A DNA stretch of 64,000 bases from Clostridium folliculivorans (GCF_024341905.1 NZ_BQXY01000001.1:92928-156927); one strand, 5' to 3'; shown: positions 43,864 to 55,724, counted from the stretch's first letter. The notes: generated by a model from the sequence alone, not told the origin. Numbers and translations are program-made.

Positions 43864-44493
43864 ATGAGTAAAGTTACGCAAATTGGACATCCATTAATAT
43901 TACACAAGTTGGCATTTATAAGAGATAAACATACTGGATCAAAGGATTTCAGAGAATTAGTTTCAGAAGTTTCAATGCTTATGGCATACGAAGTTACTAG
44001 AGACTTCCAAATGGAAGAGGTAGAGATAGAAACACCTATCTGCAAAACTAAATGCAATATGTTAGCTGGTAAAAAGGTTGCAGTAGTTCCTATTCTTAGA
44101 GCAGGACTTGGAATGGTTGATGGTATGCTTAAACTAATACCTGCTGCAAAAGTAGGACATATAGGTTTATATAGAGATGAAGAAACCTTACAACCAGTTG
44201 AATACTTTTGCAAATTGCCTCAGGATATAGCTGAAAGAGATATAATAGTAGTAGATCCTATGCTTGCAACTGGCGGTTCGGCTGCTGATGCAATAACTCT
44301 TTTAAAGAATAAAGGTGGAAAAAATATTAGACTTATGTGCTTGATATCATCACCAGAAGGAATTAAACATGTAACTAGTGTTCATCCTGATGTAGATGTT
44401 TATGTTGCAGCTATAGATGAAAAATTAAATGAACATGGCTACATAGTTCCAGGACTCGGAGATGCTGGAGATAGATTATTTGGTACTAAGTAA
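43864..44493 (+). CDS. upp: Uracil phosphoribosyltransferase
   Basis: 209 residues. The PRPP motif [14 protein letters not shown] is clear, with [15 protein letters not shown] and the uracil-binding end [16 protein letters not shown]. Converts uracil and PRPP to UMP. The ATG at 43864 has TTGGAGGA upstream; the TTG at 43849 lies in that region. The gene is closed by a short terminator; remnants of the dispersed element start in its T-run. Confidence 0.96.
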   Translation: MSKVTQIGHPLILHKLAFIRDKHTGSKDFRELVSEVSMLMAYEVTRDFQMEEVEIETPICKTKCNMLAGKKVAVVPILRAGLGMVDGMLKLIPAAKVGHIGLYRDEETLQPVEYFCKLPQDIAERDIIVVDPMLATGGSAADAITLLKNKGGKNIRLMCLISSPEGIKHVTSVHPDVDVYVAAIDEKLNEHGYIVPGLGDAGDRLFGTK

Positions 44494-44494
44494 G

Positions 44495-44514
44495 AGGGCT
44501 ATTGAGCCCTTTTT
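44495..44514 (+). terminator. Terminator of upp
   Basis: AGGGCT (44495-44500), loop ATTG, AGCCCT (44505-44510), then TTTT. Confidence 0.8.
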
Positions 44515-44752
44515 ACTCTATAAAATATTATAAATGCTGGATGGAGTCGTATTAGCAGATTTGATTTTCTAATGTATATGAAAGTACATAAATTTCATAC
44601 TAGCTAAGCCTAGTAACTTCAATTACTTAAGAAAAATTTTTAGGGAATGTAGTAAAAAAAGGCATTGTTCGTCTACCAGATTTCACTAATATGCATTCGA
44701 AAAGGCTGATACGCCAGAAACTCACTGAAAAAGATCACTTCAGCTACTTTTT
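44511..44752 (+). repeat. Dispersed element, degenerate copies (partial A, then A-B)
   Basis: A partial A begins in the upp terminator T-run (tttttactctataaaatatt). A worn A follows (about 44566-44660; atgaaagtac, actagctaagcctag, gtagtaaaaaaa), then a worn B (44668-44752: ctaccagatttcactaatat, gcattcg, cttcagctacttttttt). No gene is present except the start of comEB beyond it. Confidence 0.65.
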
Positions 44753-44774
44753 TACTAATTTGGGGTGGAGTATA

Positions 44775-45263
44775 ATGGATAGAAGAGATAAACACAATTA
44801 TTATTTGGATATTGCAGAAACTGTTCTAGAAAGAGGCACTTGTTTAAGAAGGAATTATGGATCTATAATAGTAAAAAATGATGAAATAATTTCTACTGGA
44901 TATACTGGAGCACCAAGAGGTAGAACTAATTGCATTGATTTGAAAAAATGCAGAAGAGAAGAACTTAATGTACCAAGAGGTACTCATTATGAACTTTGCA
45001 GAAGTGTTCATAGTGAAGCGAATGCAATAATAAGTGCTTCTAGAAAAGATATGATTGGTGCTACATTATATTTAGTAGGTAAAGATGCAAATACAGGTGA
45101 ATTTGTAAAAGATGCTAATTCATGTGCGATGTGTAAAAGGCTAATTATAAATGCAGGAATTGAGATGGTTGTTATAAGAGATACTAAAAATGAATTTAGG
45201 ATTGTTTATGTAGACGAGTGGATAAACAATGATGATTCGCTTAGTGCTCAAACAGGTTATTAA
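44775..45263 (+). CDS. comEB: dCMP deaminase (ComEB-like)
   Basis: 162 residues. The zinc site is visible as HSEANAI and SCAMCKR (His and two Cys, Glu as proton shuttle). It turns dCMP into dUMP for thymidylate synthesis; in B. subtilis the gene is named comEB although its role in competence is unclear. The ATG at 44775 is behind GGGGTGGAG; a longer frame from 44691 would run into the dispersed repeat, so it is rejected. Confidence 0.93.
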   Translation: MDRRDKHNYYLDIAETVLERGTCLRRNYGSIIVKNDEIISTGYTGAPRGRTNCIDLKKCRREELNVPRGTHYELCRSVHSEANAIISASRKDMIGATLYLVGKDANTGEFVKDANSCAMCKRLIINAGIEMVVIRDTKNEFRIVYVDEWINNDDSLSAQTGY

Positions 45264-45427
45264 TTTTTGCTTTTAATAAACAAAGAAATGGAAATTACAT
45301 AACTATAATGTAAGGGTATATGAAGTTCGCATTTGCATAAATTAGTTTGGAATAATTAAAACAATAACAGCTGCAGTGTTGTTAAAAATGTTCAAATTTT
45401 CATTGGTTTGATTTAGGAGGAATAAAT

Positions 45428-46573
45428 TTGAATACTATAAAGATTATGACTATATTTGGAACAAGACCTGAAGCAATTAAGATGGCGCCATTAGTTAAAG
45501 AGCTAGAAAAAAATAGTAACATTGTTTCTAAAGTGTGTGTAACTGCTCAACATAGAGAAATGCTTGATCAAGTACTTGAACTTTTCGATATAGTACCTGA
45601 TTATGATTTAAATATAATGAAGACTAAGCAGACTTTAACAGGTATAACTAACAGAGTGTTAGAAGGTCTTGAAGAAGTGTTTGAAGCTGAAAAACCAGAT
45701 ATGATACTAGTACATGGGGATACAACAACAACCTTTGCTGGTGGGCTTGCTGCATTTTATAAGCAAATTAAAGTTGGTCATGTTGAAGCAGGGCTTAGAA
45801 CTTTTGACAAGTACTTTCCGTTTCCTGAAGAGATGAATAGAAAGTTGACAGGGGCTATAGCAGATTTACACTTTGCCCCTACAAAAGGATCAAAAAACAA
45901 TCTTCTTAGAGAAGGAATAAATGAAGAGGATGTATATATAACAGGTAATACAGTAATTGACGCTATGAAACATACAGTTGAAAGTAATTATGTTTTTGCA
46001 CATGAAGAACTTAACTATATAGATTTTGAAAATAAAAAGGTAATAATGATTACTGCTCATAGAAGAGAAAACTGGGGCGAAGGAATAGAAAATATTTGTG
46101 ATGCCTTAAATCAAATAGTTACAGAAAATAAAGATGTAGAACTAGTATATTTAGTTCATTTGAATCCTGTTGTTAAAGATGTAGTTTTTAGTAAACTTGA
46201 AGGAAAGGAAAGAATTCACCTTCTTCCTCCTCTCGATACAAAACAAACTCATAACTTAATTAATAAGAGCTTTATGGTAATGACAGATTCAGGTGGACTT
46301 CAAGAAGAAGCACCTCATTTAGGAAAGCCAGTGTTAGTTCTTAGAGATGTAACTGAAAGACCGGAAGCAGTTGAAGCTGGTACAGTAAAGCTAGTAGGTA
46401 CTGATGTAGATACGATAGTAAGAGAAGCTAGTGCGTTGATAAATAATGATGAAGCATATAATCAGATGAGTAGATCAATAAATCCATATGGTGATGGTAA
46501 AGCATCTCAAAGAATAGTTAAGGCGATATTAAAGTATTTTAATATAACTTCAGAAGAAGTAGAAGAATTCTAA
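45428..46573 (+). CDS. wecB: UDP-N-acetylglucosamine 2-epimerase (non-hydrolysing)
   Basis: 381 residues. Motifs GTRPEAIKMAPL, HVEAGLRTF, and DSGGLQEEAPHLGKPVLV define the WecB/MnaA family, which makes UDP-ManNAc for teichoic-acid linkage units or other surface polysaccharides. TTG start behind TTAGGAGG. Located between comEB and thlA as a single gene with its own terminator. In B. subtilis the mnaA gene is likewise close to upp and the atp operon. Confidence 0.95.
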   Translation: MNTIKIMTIFGTRPEAIKMAPLVKELEKNSNIVSKVCVTAQHREMLDQVLELFDIVPDYDLNIMKTKQTLTGITNRVLEGLEEVFEAEKPDMILVHGDTTTTFAGGLAAFYKQIKVGHVEAGLRTFDKYFPFPEEMNRKLTGAIADLHFAPTKGSKNNLLREGINEEDVYITGNTVIDAMKHTVESNYVFAHEELNYIDFENKKVIMITAHRRENWGEGIENICDALNQIVTENKDVELVYLVHLNPVVKDVVFSKLEGKERIHLLPPLDTKQTHNLINKSFMVMTDSGGLQEEAPHLGKPVLVLRDVTERPEAVEAGTVKLVGTDVDTIVREASALINNDEAYNQMSRSINPYGDGKASQRIVKAILKYFNITSEEVEEF

Positions 46574-46592
46574 ACTTGTTATTTTTTTAACT

Positions 46593-46624
46593 GGAAGTAG
46601 TGGTTTTACTACTTCCTTTTTTTA
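46593..46624 (+). terminator. Terminator of wecB
   Basis: GGAAGTAGT (46593-46601), ACTACTTCC (46608-46616), then a T-run. Confidence 0.9.
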
Positions 46625-46907
46625 TTACCTTTAATATATTCATAGGCAATATTTTTGCTACATGATTATAGGGATATTTAGGAAAAGAAATATAATAATT
46701 TATATAAATCTTTTTTTAGTTGAAAAAGAACAAGATCAAAATTCTAGTATTGCCAATTAATATTAATATGAGAAGTAATATATTAGCTGATATTACCTAA
46801 ACGTATAAATAAATGAAGTGTCTATTTTGTGTTAACTTGCTAATGGAGATGATAATTAGCAGAAATAACAACTGTATCGCACATTGTGTTTTTTTTAACA
46901 ATAACTA

Positions 46908-46936
46908 TTGATAAATATATGAAAAATAGTTATAAT
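46908..46936 (+). promoter_or_regulatory. Promoter of thlA
   Basis: TTGATA (46908-46913), 17-base spacer, TATAAT (46931-46936). A possible operator GCTAAT/ATTAGC lies upstream (about 46839-46860). The rest of 46625-46907 is AT-rich with no gene. Confidence 0.7.
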
Positions 46937-47001
46937 AAATAAAGAAGTTAAATATTGATAAAAAATTGTCTAATAATAAATAAACCTAGGAGGTAATTTT
47001 C

Positions 47002-48183
47002 ATGAGAGAAGTTGTTATTGCGAGTGCAGTTAGAACTGCTGTTGGTTCATTTGGTGGAGCACTAAAGGACGTTCCTGCTGTAGATTTAGGAGCAACAGTT
47101 ATAAAAGAAGCATTAAATAGAGCTGGAGTTGATGGAGCTTTAGTTGATGAAGTTATAATGGGTAATGTTATTCAAGCTGGGCTTGGTCAAAATGTTGCAA
47201 GACAAGCGGTTATAAAGGCTGGACTTCCAGTAGAAGTTTCAGCTATGACAATAAATAAGGTATGTGGATCAGGTTTAAGAGCAGTTAGTTTAGCAGCTCA
47301 AATGATTAAAGCTGGAGATGCTGATGTAATAATAGCTGGTGGTATGGAAAGCATGTCTCAGGCTCCATACATACTTAAGACTGCAAGATTTGGTCAAAGA
47401 ATGGGCGATGGCAAAATGATCGATTCTATGATAAATGATGCATTAACTGATGCATTTAACAACTATCACATGGGTATTACTGCTGAAAATATAGCAGAAC
47501 AATGGAATCTTACTAGAGAAGAGCAAGATGCTTTTGCAGCTGCATCACAACAGAAAGCTGAAAAGGCTATAAAAGAAGGAAGATTTAAGGATGAAATAGT
47601 TCCAGTTGTAATTCCTCAAAGAAAGGGAGAGCCAAAAGTATTTGATACTGATGAGTTCCCAAGATTCGGAACAACTGCTGAAACATTAGCTAAACTTAAA
47701 CCAGCATTTAAGAAAGACGGAACAGTAACTGCAGGTAATGCTTCAGGTATAAATGATGGTGCTGCAGCATTTGTTGTAATGAGTGCAGAAAAAGCTGCAG
47801 AATTAGGAATAAAACCATTAGTTAAGATAGTTTCTTATGGTTCAAAAGGTCTTGACCCAACAATAATGGGATACGGTCCATTCCACGCTACTAAGAAGGC
47901 TTTAGAAGTTGCTAACTTAACAGTAGAAGATTTAGACTTAATAGAAGCTAATGAAGCTTTTGCTTCACAAAGTTTAGCTGTTGCTAAAGACTTAAACTTT
48001 GATATGAGCAAAGTTAATGTAAATGGTGGAGCTATTGCATTAGGACACCCAGTTGGAGCTTCAGGTGCAAGAATACTTGTTTCATTACTTCATGAAATGG
48101 AAAAAAGAGATGCTAAAAAAGGTTTAGCTACTCTATGTATTGGTGGAGGATTAGGAACTGCTTTAATAGTAGAAAGAATATAG
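47002..48183 (+). CDS. thlA: Acetyl-CoA acetyltransferase (thiolase)
   Basis: 393 residues. Nucleophile Cys88 in [13 protein letters not shown], catalytic His in [11 protein letters not shown] and the second Cys in [13 protein letters not shown]. It condenses two acetyl-CoA to acetoacetyl-CoA, the first step of the butyrate or butanol branch of clostridial fermentation. Strong ribosome site AGGAGG, good sigma-A promoter, terminator; codon use is more regular than in neighbours, in keeping with high expression. Confidence 0.95.
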   Translation: MREVVIASAVRTAVGSFGGALKDVPAVDLGATVIKEALNRAGVDGALVDEVIMGNVIQAGLGQNVARQAVIKAGLPVEVSAMTINKVCGSGLRAVSLAAQMIKAGDADVIIAGGMESMSQAPYILKTARFGQRMGDGKMIDSMINDALTDAFNNYHMGITAENIAEQWNLTREEQDAFAAASQQKAEKAIKEGRFKDEIVPVVIPQRKGEPKVFDTDEFPRFGTTAETLAKLKPAFKKDGTVTAGNASGINDGAAAFVVMSAEKAAELGIKPLVKIVSYGSKGLDPTIMGYGPFHATKKALEVANLTVEDLDLIEANEAFASQSLAVAKDLNFDMSKVNVNGGAIALGHPVGASGARILVSLLHEMEKRDAKKGLATLCIGGGLGTALIVERI

Positions 48184-48188
48184 TGAAA

Positions 48189-48214
48189 AACAGCCCTACA
48201 AAGGGCTGTTTTTT
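48189..48214 (+). terminator. Terminator of thlA
   Basis: AACAGCCC (48189-48196) and GGGCTGTT (48203-48210), then TTTT. Confidence 0.92.
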
Positions 48215-49045
48215 ATTTTGAGAAATTGTAATATTTTTATATAGGTAACTTAGTTTACAATAATATTTTTGTTATTCATATTTTAATTAAAATAAGTTTT
48301 TCATATTATGAATAAATAGAATAAAAATATATAGAATAATTATGAGTTGAAATATATTTAAAAGCCTAAGTCATATAAATTTCAGAGTAAAAGCCTATTT
48401 TAAAATACAAAAGTAATTTAGTGAAGAGTGAATTAAAGCGCAAGATGTGCGCGTAGTTTAGCTAAAATAAGCTAATCAATGGTGAGAAACTTATTTCGAA
48501 AATAATAACTAAATATGCAAGAAAAATTATGGAAAAATTCAGTGGATATTAAAACTTTTCATAAGTATAATAGTAGAGAATTCATTAGATAAAGCATGTT
48601 TAGAATGATTTCAGTACTGAGTAGTTTAATAATACAAAAAAATTTTTGAATAATTATAATAATGTTTATTCAATTGTGTTAAAAGATTTTAATATTAATA
48701 TTCGAGAAAATTTAATATAATTTAATATAATGTAAAAAAACAATGGTTTACAAAAAACTTTATGTAATAAATTGTATAAGTTATGGTTTTGAAAATGTTA
48801 TCATAGCACATGATGTAGAAAAAAATATATTTTTAAATATTCAGAAAAATGATTGGTTAAATAATATATGTTGCGTAAAAAAAGAAAAATGAAATTTCCA
48901 AGAGATATAGGACGTATTAATGAATTACCAAGAGATAATTTCACTTATTTAGCTTAAATAAGCTATTTAAGAACGAAATCAAAACTTTAAAGTAAGGACA
49001 TACAGTAATATAATAATTTCGTGCTTGAGATTATAGGAGAATAAT
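48215..49045. other. Long AT-rich region upstream of the ATP synthase operon
   Basis: No gene I can support over 830 bases. It holds two similar dyads, TTAGCT/AGCTAA (48458-48475) and TAGCTTA/TAAGCTA (48950-48965). The beginning (48208-48260) weakly resembles module A of the dispersed element directly behind the thlA T-run. No convincing promoter for atpI was placed. Confidence 0.35.
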
Positions 49046-49417
49046 ATGAATCAATCATTAACCAAACTTATTTTCGGAGTTTTTAAATTTAACTTACTTG
49101 TAGGGTTAAGTGTTTCACTTATTCTTACGAAACTATATAGTAGGAATCTAGCAGTTGCGTTTCTTACAGGTATTATTATTTCGTCGATAACTTTTGTTAT
49201 TAAAGGTTATACTATACATACTTTGTTGAATTTTTCAAAAGCTAAAAGAGTGGTAGTGGCGTATATAGGGTATATATTCCAATTCATAATCATTATCGCA
49301 CTAGCTTTTTTATTTATTAATGATTATACTTGTTTACTAACCTATATACTGGGTACATTTACTCAGTTTTTAGGTATTATTTTATATTGGTTTATAAATA
49401 GGAAAGGAAGTGATTAG
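49046..49417 (+). CDS. atpI: ATP synthase protein I
   Basis: 123 residues with four hydrophobic segments, typical of AtpI/UncI (PF03899). It is the first gene of the atp operon. In other bacteria AtpI helps c-ring assembly or magnesium uptake but is not a structural part of the final enzyme. It overlaps the in-frame upstream codons of atpB by a few bases. AGGAG ribosome site. Confidence 0.85.
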   Translation: MNQSLTKLIFGVFKFNLLVGLSVSLILTKLYSRNLAVAFLTGIIISSITFVIKGYTIHTLLNFSKAKRVVVAYIGYIFQFIIIIALAFLFINDYTCLLTYILGTFTQFLGIILYWFINRKGSD

Positions 49418-49418
49418 G

Positions 49419-50105
49419 TTGGAAGGATTAGATCCTATTGTGATTTACAAGTTGCCAATAGGGGGACTTACATTCAATATAACTTTAGATTTAGTTATTG
49501 AATGGATTGTTATAGTTATTCTTGCTGCGATATGTATATTAGCCACAAGAAATCTTAAAAAAGTTCCAGACAAGAAGCAAACTGTAGCCGAAATGCTTTA
49601 TGAGTTTGCAACTAGTACTGTTGTAGACAATATGGGTGAGAACTTTAAAAGTTTTGTACCATATATAGGAACTTTAGCAATTTATCTTTTAACATTAAAT
49701 TTAGTAGGACTATTGGGTCTACAGCCACCAACAGTAAATTTTAGTACAGTTGTTTCATTTTCACTTATGACTTTTATTTTAATTCATGTAACTGGAATTA
49801 AGAGATTAGGACTAGGTCACTATATAGGTGGATATGCTAAGCCATTTTGGCCGATGGTACCTCTAAATATTTTAGAAAGAGCTATTTTACCAGTTTCATT
49901 AAGTCTGAGACTTTTTGGTAATATTTTAGCTGCAACTGTTCTAGTTGACTTAATTTATCAAGCATTGCACAACTTTGGTTGGCTTGCGCAAATAGGTATT
50001 CCTGTGATTTTCCACGGATACTTTGACTTATTCGATGGGTTTATACAAATGGTCATCTTTGTAATGTTGACTATGATAAACATAAAAATGGTTGTTGAAC
50101 ATTAA
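49419..50105 (+). CDS. atpB: ATP synthase F0 subunit a
   Basis: 228 residues with five to six helices. The essential arginine is in LSLRLFGNILAATVLV; the later helix has FIQMVIFVMLTMINI. It provides the proton half-channels against the c-ring. TTG 49419 (MEGLDPIV) is preferred, with AGGAAG about 10 bases upstream; a GTG at 49410 abuts that ribosome site. Translation is probably coupled to atpI. Confidence 0.92.
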   Translation: MEGLDPIVIYKLPIGGLTFNITLDLVIEWIVIVILAAICILATRNLKKVPDKKQTVAEMLYEFATSTVVDNMGENFKSFVPYIGTLAIYLLTLNLVGLLGLQPPTVNFSTVVSFSLMTFILIHVTGIKRLGLGHYIGGYAKPFWPMVPLNILERAILPVSLSLRLFGNILAATVLVDLIYQALHNFGWLAQIGIPVIFHGYFDLFDGFIQMVIFVMLTMINIKMVVEH

Positions 50106-50131
50106 AAACATACTAAAGGAGGATTTTTTAA

Positions 50132-50356
50132 ATGGAGTATATTAAGTATTTAGGAGCAGGTATTGCTGCGTTAGCAGGTATTGGAGCAGGAGTTGGTATT
50201 GGTATAGCTACAGGTAAGGCTGTAGAAGGTATATCAAGACAACCTGAATTAAGCGGTAAGATAACAACTACATTATTAATTGGTGCTGCATTTGCAGAAA
50301 CTACAGCTATTTATGGACTATTAGTATCTATATTATTAATATTTGTTGCAAAATAA
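50132..50356 (+). CDS. atpE: ATP synthase F0 subunit c
   Basis: 74 residues, two helices with the RQPELSGK loop. The ion-carrying glutamate is in [11 protein letters not shown]. In sodium-type c-subunits a glutamine occurs at the GVGQG position of helix 1; here the sequence is GVGIG, so I predict a proton-coupled enzyme. Strong AGGAGG ribosome site, as expected for the subunit needed in most copies. Confidence 0.95.
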   Translation: MEYIKYLGAGIAALAGIGAGVGIGIATGKAVEGISRQPELSGKITTTLLIGAAFAETTAIYGLLVSILLIFVAK

Positions 50357-50447
50357 TTTTTTAAATTTGTATTAAGGCAAACAATTATTATTTGAATTCT
50401 TAATATAATTATAATTAGTTTTGCTCCGAAGGGAGGCTAAGATGTAG

Positions 50448-50930
50448 ATGTTGGAGATAGACTGGTTACATGTCTTAGCGGCGTTAATTAATCTTTTGAT
50501 TTTATATGGTTTTATGAGATACTTTTTCTTTGGAAAGATTGGAAAGGTAATAGAAGACAGACAAAACGATATACAATCAAAGCTTGATAGTGCCGATGAA
50601 GACACAGAAAAAGCTAGAACTTTATTATTAGAAAATGAAAGAATCTTAAGATCTGCTAAGGATGAAGCAAAGAAACTTACTGAATCCCAAAAGCATAAAG
50701 CAGATAAAGTATATGAAGAAATTGTGGACCAAGCAAAAACAGAAGCTCAAACTATATTAGATAGAGCTACTGTAGAAATAAAAAGAGAAAAAGAGAAAGC
50801 AGAGCAAGAAATCAGAGATCAAGTTGTTGATCTAGCAGTACTTATTTCAACTAAAGCTCTAGAAGAAAGTATTGATGAAGATAAACACAGAAAGCTTATA
50901 AATGACTTTATTGCTAAGGTAGGTATCTAA
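50448..50930 (+). CDS. atpF: ATP synthase F0 subunit b
   Basis: 160 residues: one membrane helix (about 7-26) followed by a long, charged coiled-coil (DRQNDIQSKLDSADEDTEKAR onward) that forms the peripheral stalk with delta. Start at ATG 50448. Six bases before it, at ideal distance from GGGAGG, lies ATG-TAG, a start codon directly followed by stop (50442-50447). This may lower or tune translation of subunit b. atpH begins two bases after the stop. Confidence 0.93.
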   Translation: MLEIDWLHVLAALINLLILYGFMRYFFFGKIGKVIEDRQNDIQSKLDSADEDTEKARTLLLENERILRSAKDEAKKLTESQKHKADKVYEEIVDQAKTEAQTILDRATVEIKREKEKAEQEIRDQVVDLAVLISTKALEESIDEDKHRKLINDFIAKVGI

Positions 50931-50932
50931 TT

Positions 50933-51472
50933 ATGTATGAATATTTAGATAGGAGATACGCACTTGCTCTTTATAAAGTAGCAGAAGAAAAAGGAAAAGT
51001 TGAAGAATATCTTCAAGATCTTAGGGAAATATGTGATTTGGTTTACAATAATCCTGACTTCTATGAAGTTATTAAACATCCGCAAATAAGCACTGGCAAG
51101 AAGAAGAAGACTTTTATTAATATATTTAAAGGAAAAATTGATGATGAATTACTTTCTTTCCTATTAATATTAATAGAAAAGGATAGAATTCTTTATTTAA
51201 GACAAAAACTAGACCAGATGGAAAAAATCTATCTAGAAAGAAATAATACACTTATCGCAAACGTGAAAAGTGTAATTCCTTTAGAGGATAAACAATTAAA
51301 AAGTTTGAAAGAAAAGCTTGAAAAGAAATATGATAAAAATATTATATTCGAGCAAGAGATTGATAAGAGCATAATAGGTGGACTTTACGTTAGGGTTGGA
51401 AATGACGTTATTGACGGAACAATAAAGCTAAAACTTGAAGAGATGAAGGCCCTAATGCTTAAGAGAGAATAG
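50933..51472 (+). CDS. atpH: ATP synthase F1 subunit delta
   Basis: 179 residues, normal length of OSCP/delta. N-terminal [24 protein letters not shown] and the C-terminal [23 protein letters not shown] are conserved. It joins the b-stalk to the alpha3beta3 head. The gene starts two bases after atpF and is followed by atpA after 10 bases. Confidence 0.95.
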   Translation: MYEYLDRRYALALYKVAEEKGKVEEYLQDLREICDLVYNNPDFYEVIKHPQISTGKKKKTFINIFKGKIDDELLSFLLILIEKDRILYLRQKLDQMEKIYLERNNTLIANVKSVIPLEDKQLKSLKEKLEKKYDKNIIFEQEIDKSIIGGLYVRVGNDVIDGTIKLKLEEMKALMLKRE

Positions 51473-51482
51473 AGGTGAATCC

Positions 51483-52991
51483 ATGAATATTAAACCGGAA
51501 GAGATAACATCTATAATTAAAAGAGAAATAGAAAAATACGAAAAGCAAATCGAAACTGTAGATTCAGGTACAATTATTCAAATCGGTGATGGTATTGCTA
51601 GAGTTTACGGTTTGGATCATTGCATGGCAGGTGAGCTTCTTGAATTCCCTAACAATGTCTATGGAATGGCTCAAAACTTGGAACAAGATAACGTAGGATG
51701 CGTTCTTCTAGGTTCTGAAGAAGGAATCAAAGAAGGAGATATTGTTAAGAGAACTGGCAAGATAGTTGAAGTTCCAGTAGGAGATGCCTTAATTGGAAGA
51801 GTTGTAAATTCATTAGGTATACCAATAGATGCTAAAGGACCAATAAAGAATGATGGTTATAGACCAATAGAAAGTCCAGCTCCAACTATAATTGATAGAA
51901 GTTCAGTTAATGAACCTCTTCAAACTGGTATAAAAGCTATCGACTCAATGATTCCGATCGGAAGAGGTCAAAGAGAGCTTATAATTGGAGATAGACAAAT
52001 TGGTAAGACTGCTATAGCTATAGATACAATTCTAAACCAAAAAGGTAAAGATGTTATATGTATATACGTAGCTATAGGTCAAAAACAATCTACTGTTGCT
52101 CATATAGTTAACACTTTTACTGAAATGGGAGCAATGGATTATACAATAGTAGTTGCATCAACTGCAGCTGATTCAGCACCACTTCAATATCTAGCTCCAT
52201 ATGCTGGATGTTCAATGGGTGAATATTTTATGAATCAAGGAAAACATGTATTAGTAGTATATGATGATTTAACTAAGCATGCAGTAGCATACAGAACAAT
52301 GTCATTATTACTTAAGAGACCACCAGGAAGAGAAGCCTATCCAGGAGATGTTTTCTACATTCATTCAAGATTACTTGAAAGAGCAGCAAAGTTGTCTGCT
52401 AAGAATGGAGGAGGTTCATTAACTGCGCTTCCTATAATAGAAACACTAGCTGGTGATATCACTGCTTACATCCCAACAAATGTTATATCTATAACAGATG
52501 GTCAGATATTCCTTGAGTCAGAACTATTTAATGCGGGTCAAAGACCAGCGGTTAACTCAGGTATGTCAGTTTCCAGAGTTGGTGGTAACGCACAAATAAA
52601 GGCTATGAAACAAGTTTCAGGTACATTAAGACTAGAACTTGCTCAGTATAGAGAACTCGCAGCTTTTGCTCAATTCGGTTCTGACCTTGACAAAGATACT
52701 CAAAGAAGACTTGAAAAAGGTAAGAGACTAATAGAAGTATTAAAGCAAGATCAATATTCAGGTATGGATGTTGATAAGCAAATAATAATCCTTTATACTG
52801 CTGTAAATGACTTCTTATCTGATATAAAAGTATCTGATGTAAAGGCGTTTGAAAAAGACTTCTTAGAATATATTGATACACATCATAGAGATATTCCAAA
52901 GTCAATTGCTGAAGGTAAAGTTTTAACTGATGAAATTAAATCAAACCTTGAGCAAGCAATAGCAGAATTTAAGAAGATATTTTTAGCATAG
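51483..52991 (+). CDS. atpA: ATP synthase F1 subunit alpha
   Basis: 502 residues. P-loop [10 protein letters not shown], the arginine finger region in [16 protein letters not shown] sequence ([13 protein letters not shown]) and the N-terminal beta-barrel ([20 protein letters not shown]) are complete. It binds nucleotide without catalysis. GAGGTGA ribosome site. A terminator-like hairpin without a strong T-run (52986-53007) separates it from atpG. Confidence 0.98.
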   Translation: MNIKPEEITSIIKREIEKYEKQIETVDSGTIIQIGDGIARVYGLDHCMAGELLEFPNNVYGMAQNLEQDNVGCVLLGSEEGIKEGDIVKRTGKIVEVPVGDALIGRVVNSLGIPIDAKGPIKNDGYRPIESPAPTIIDRSSVNEPLQTGIKAIDSMIPIGRGQRELIIGDRQIGKTAIAIDTILNQKGKDVICIYVAIGQKQSTVAHIVNTFTEMGAMDYTIVVASTAADSAPLQYLAPYAGCSMGEYFMNQGKHVLVVYDDLTKHAVAYRTMSLLLKRPPGREAYPGDVFYIHSRLLERAAKLSAKNGGGSLTALPIIETLAGDITAYIPTNVISITDGQIFLESELFNAGQRPAVNSGMSVSRVGGNAQIKAMKQVSGTLRLELAQYRELAAFAQFGSDLDKDTQRRLEKGKRLIEVLKQDQYSGMDVDKQIIILYTAVNDFLSDIKVSDVKAFEKDFLEYIDTHHRDIPKSIAEGKVLTDEIKSNLEQAIAEFKKIFLA

Positions 52992-53007
52992 CTTTTTTAA
53001 GCTATGC
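52986..53007 (+). other. Intra-operon hairpin between atpA and atpG
   Basis: GCATAGCTT (52986-52994) and AAGCTATGC (52999-53007), loop TTTT, followed by AATCTTTT. It could stabilise the 3' end of the IBEFHA segment or cause partial attenuation. Confidence 0.6.
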
Positions 53008-53029
53008 AATCTTTTAGGAGGTGGAATGG

Positions 53030-53890
53030 ATGGCAGGAGCTGGACTTTTAGATATAAAAAGAAGAATTAAGTCAGTAACCAACACCAAAAAGATAACTAA
53101 AGCCATGGGACTTGTTGCCACTTCTAAACTAAGAAAAGCTAGAATGGAATTGGAAACCAATAATAGATATTTTAATTCTATCCAGAAAGTTGCAGACGAG
53201 TTGATAAAGTCTATAGATGATGATAATAACAGTATTTACATAAAGGGAAATAAATCCGCTAAAAAACTTTATATTGTGCTAACTTCAGATTCAGGTCTCT
53301 GTGGAGGCTTTAATCATGGTGTGGCTTCTCAATTAAATGAAGTAGCTGGTTTTGATACTTTAAATAATGTTGTTATGGTCGTTGGTCAAAAAGGCATATC
53401 GTATGTAAAAAAATATGGCTTTGAGACAATAGCTGAATATGTTCAAATTTCAGATATACCTACTGTTAAAGAGGCTAAGACTGTAGTTGAGCATGCTTTA
53501 AGGTTATATAAAGATAGTGAAGTTGGCGAAGTTAATGTAGTATATACTCATTTTTATTCACCAGTTAGACAATTAGTAACTGTTGATAAACTTTTACCAA
53601 TAGATAGAAATGAAGATAAAGATGCAAAAAGAAATGATTTCTTAATAGAACCTAATAGTTCTTCAATTGTTGAAAATACATTTGATATATATTTTAGGGG
53701 GAAACTTCTTAATTCATTACTTCATTCTAAGGCAAGTGAACAAAATTCAAGAATGCAAGCGATGGACGGAGCTACTAAGAATGCCAATGATCTTTTGGAT
53801 GCATATAATATTAAATATAATAGAATAAGACAAGGCGCTATTACTCAAGAAATTAGTGAAATTGTGAGTGGAGCAAATGCGCAAAAATAG
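53030..53890 (+). CDS. atpG: ATP synthase F1 subunit gamma
   Basis: 286 residues: N-terminal helix LLDIKRRIKSVTNTKKITKAM and C-terminal helix SRMQAMDGATKNANDLLD...RQGAITQEISEIVSGA form the rotating coiled-coil; GLCGGFNHGV is in between. The ATG at 53030 is 8 bases after GGAGG; the GTG at 53021 overlaps the ribosome site. atpD follows after 15 bases. Confidence 0.96.
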   Translation: MAGAGLLDIKRRIKSVTNTKKITKAMGLVATSKLRKARMELETNNRYFNSIQKVADELIKSIDDDNNSIYIKGNKSAKKLYIVLTSDSGLCGGFNHGVASQLNEVAGFDTLNNVVMVVGQKGISYVKKYGFETIAEYVQISDIPTVKEAKTVVEHALRLYKDSEVGEVNVVYTHFYSPVRQLVTVDKLLPIDRNEDKDAKRNDFLIEPNSSSIVENTFDIYFRGKLLNSLLHSKASEQNSRMQAMDGATKNANDLLDAYNIKYNRIRQGAITQEISEIVSGANAQK

Positions 53891-53893
53891 TGA

Positions 53894-55297
<1,404 letters not shown>

Positions 55298-55322
55298 TTA
55301 GGGCATATAGAGGAGACTAATT

Positions 55323-55718
55323 ATGAATACATTCAATTTACATTTAATTACTCCTAATAGAGAAATATTCTCTGGAGATGTTATTAAGATTCTTTCAAAA
55401 AATAGTGATGGTGAATTTGAAGTTTATGCAAATCACATTGCTTATATAACTAATACGATACCTACAGTAACTAAGTTTGTAGATGCTAATAATAAGGAAT
55501 ATTCTGTGGTTACTTCCACAGGAATAATTCAGTTTAAAGATAATGAGCTAATTTTTGCTTGTGATTCTGCTGAATGGCCTGAAGAAATAGATGCTGCTAG
55601 AGCTGAGCAAGCTAAAGAAAGAGCAGAAAAGAGACTACAAGGTTCTGTAGATGTAGATGTTTATAGAGCTAAAATAGCCTTAGCAAGAGCTATGGCTAGA
55701 TTACAGATAAAGAAGTAG
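55323..55718 (+). CDS. atpC: ATP synthase F1 subunit epsilon
   Basis: 131 residues: N-terminal beta-sandwich (FNLHLITPNREIFSGDVIKI) and a C-terminal two-helix part (EIDAARAEQAKERAEKRLQ). Links gamma to the c-ring and can inhibit ATP hydrolysis. Last gene of the operon, terminator behind it. Confidence 0.95.
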   Translation: MNTFNLHLITPNREIFSGDVIKILSKNSDGEFEVYANHIAYITNTIPTVTKFVDANNKEYSVVTSTGIIQFKDNELIFACDSAEWPEEIDAARAEQAKERAEKRLQGSVDVDVYRAKIALARAMARLQIKK

Positions 55719-55724
55719 AATCTT

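Noticed and set aside
43710..44213. 167-codon minus-strand frame over rpiB and upp
   Set aside because: Shadow frame of two well-recognised genes; composition mirrors their codons.
44691..44774. Upstream extension of the dCMP deaminase frame
   Set aside because: The extension is translated repeat sequence; the ATG at 44775 has a ribosome site and gives the normal family length.
48889..48957. 22-codon frame upstream of atpI (starts MKFPRDIG)
   Set aside because: No ribosome site, no recognisable homology; likely chance in an AT-rich region.
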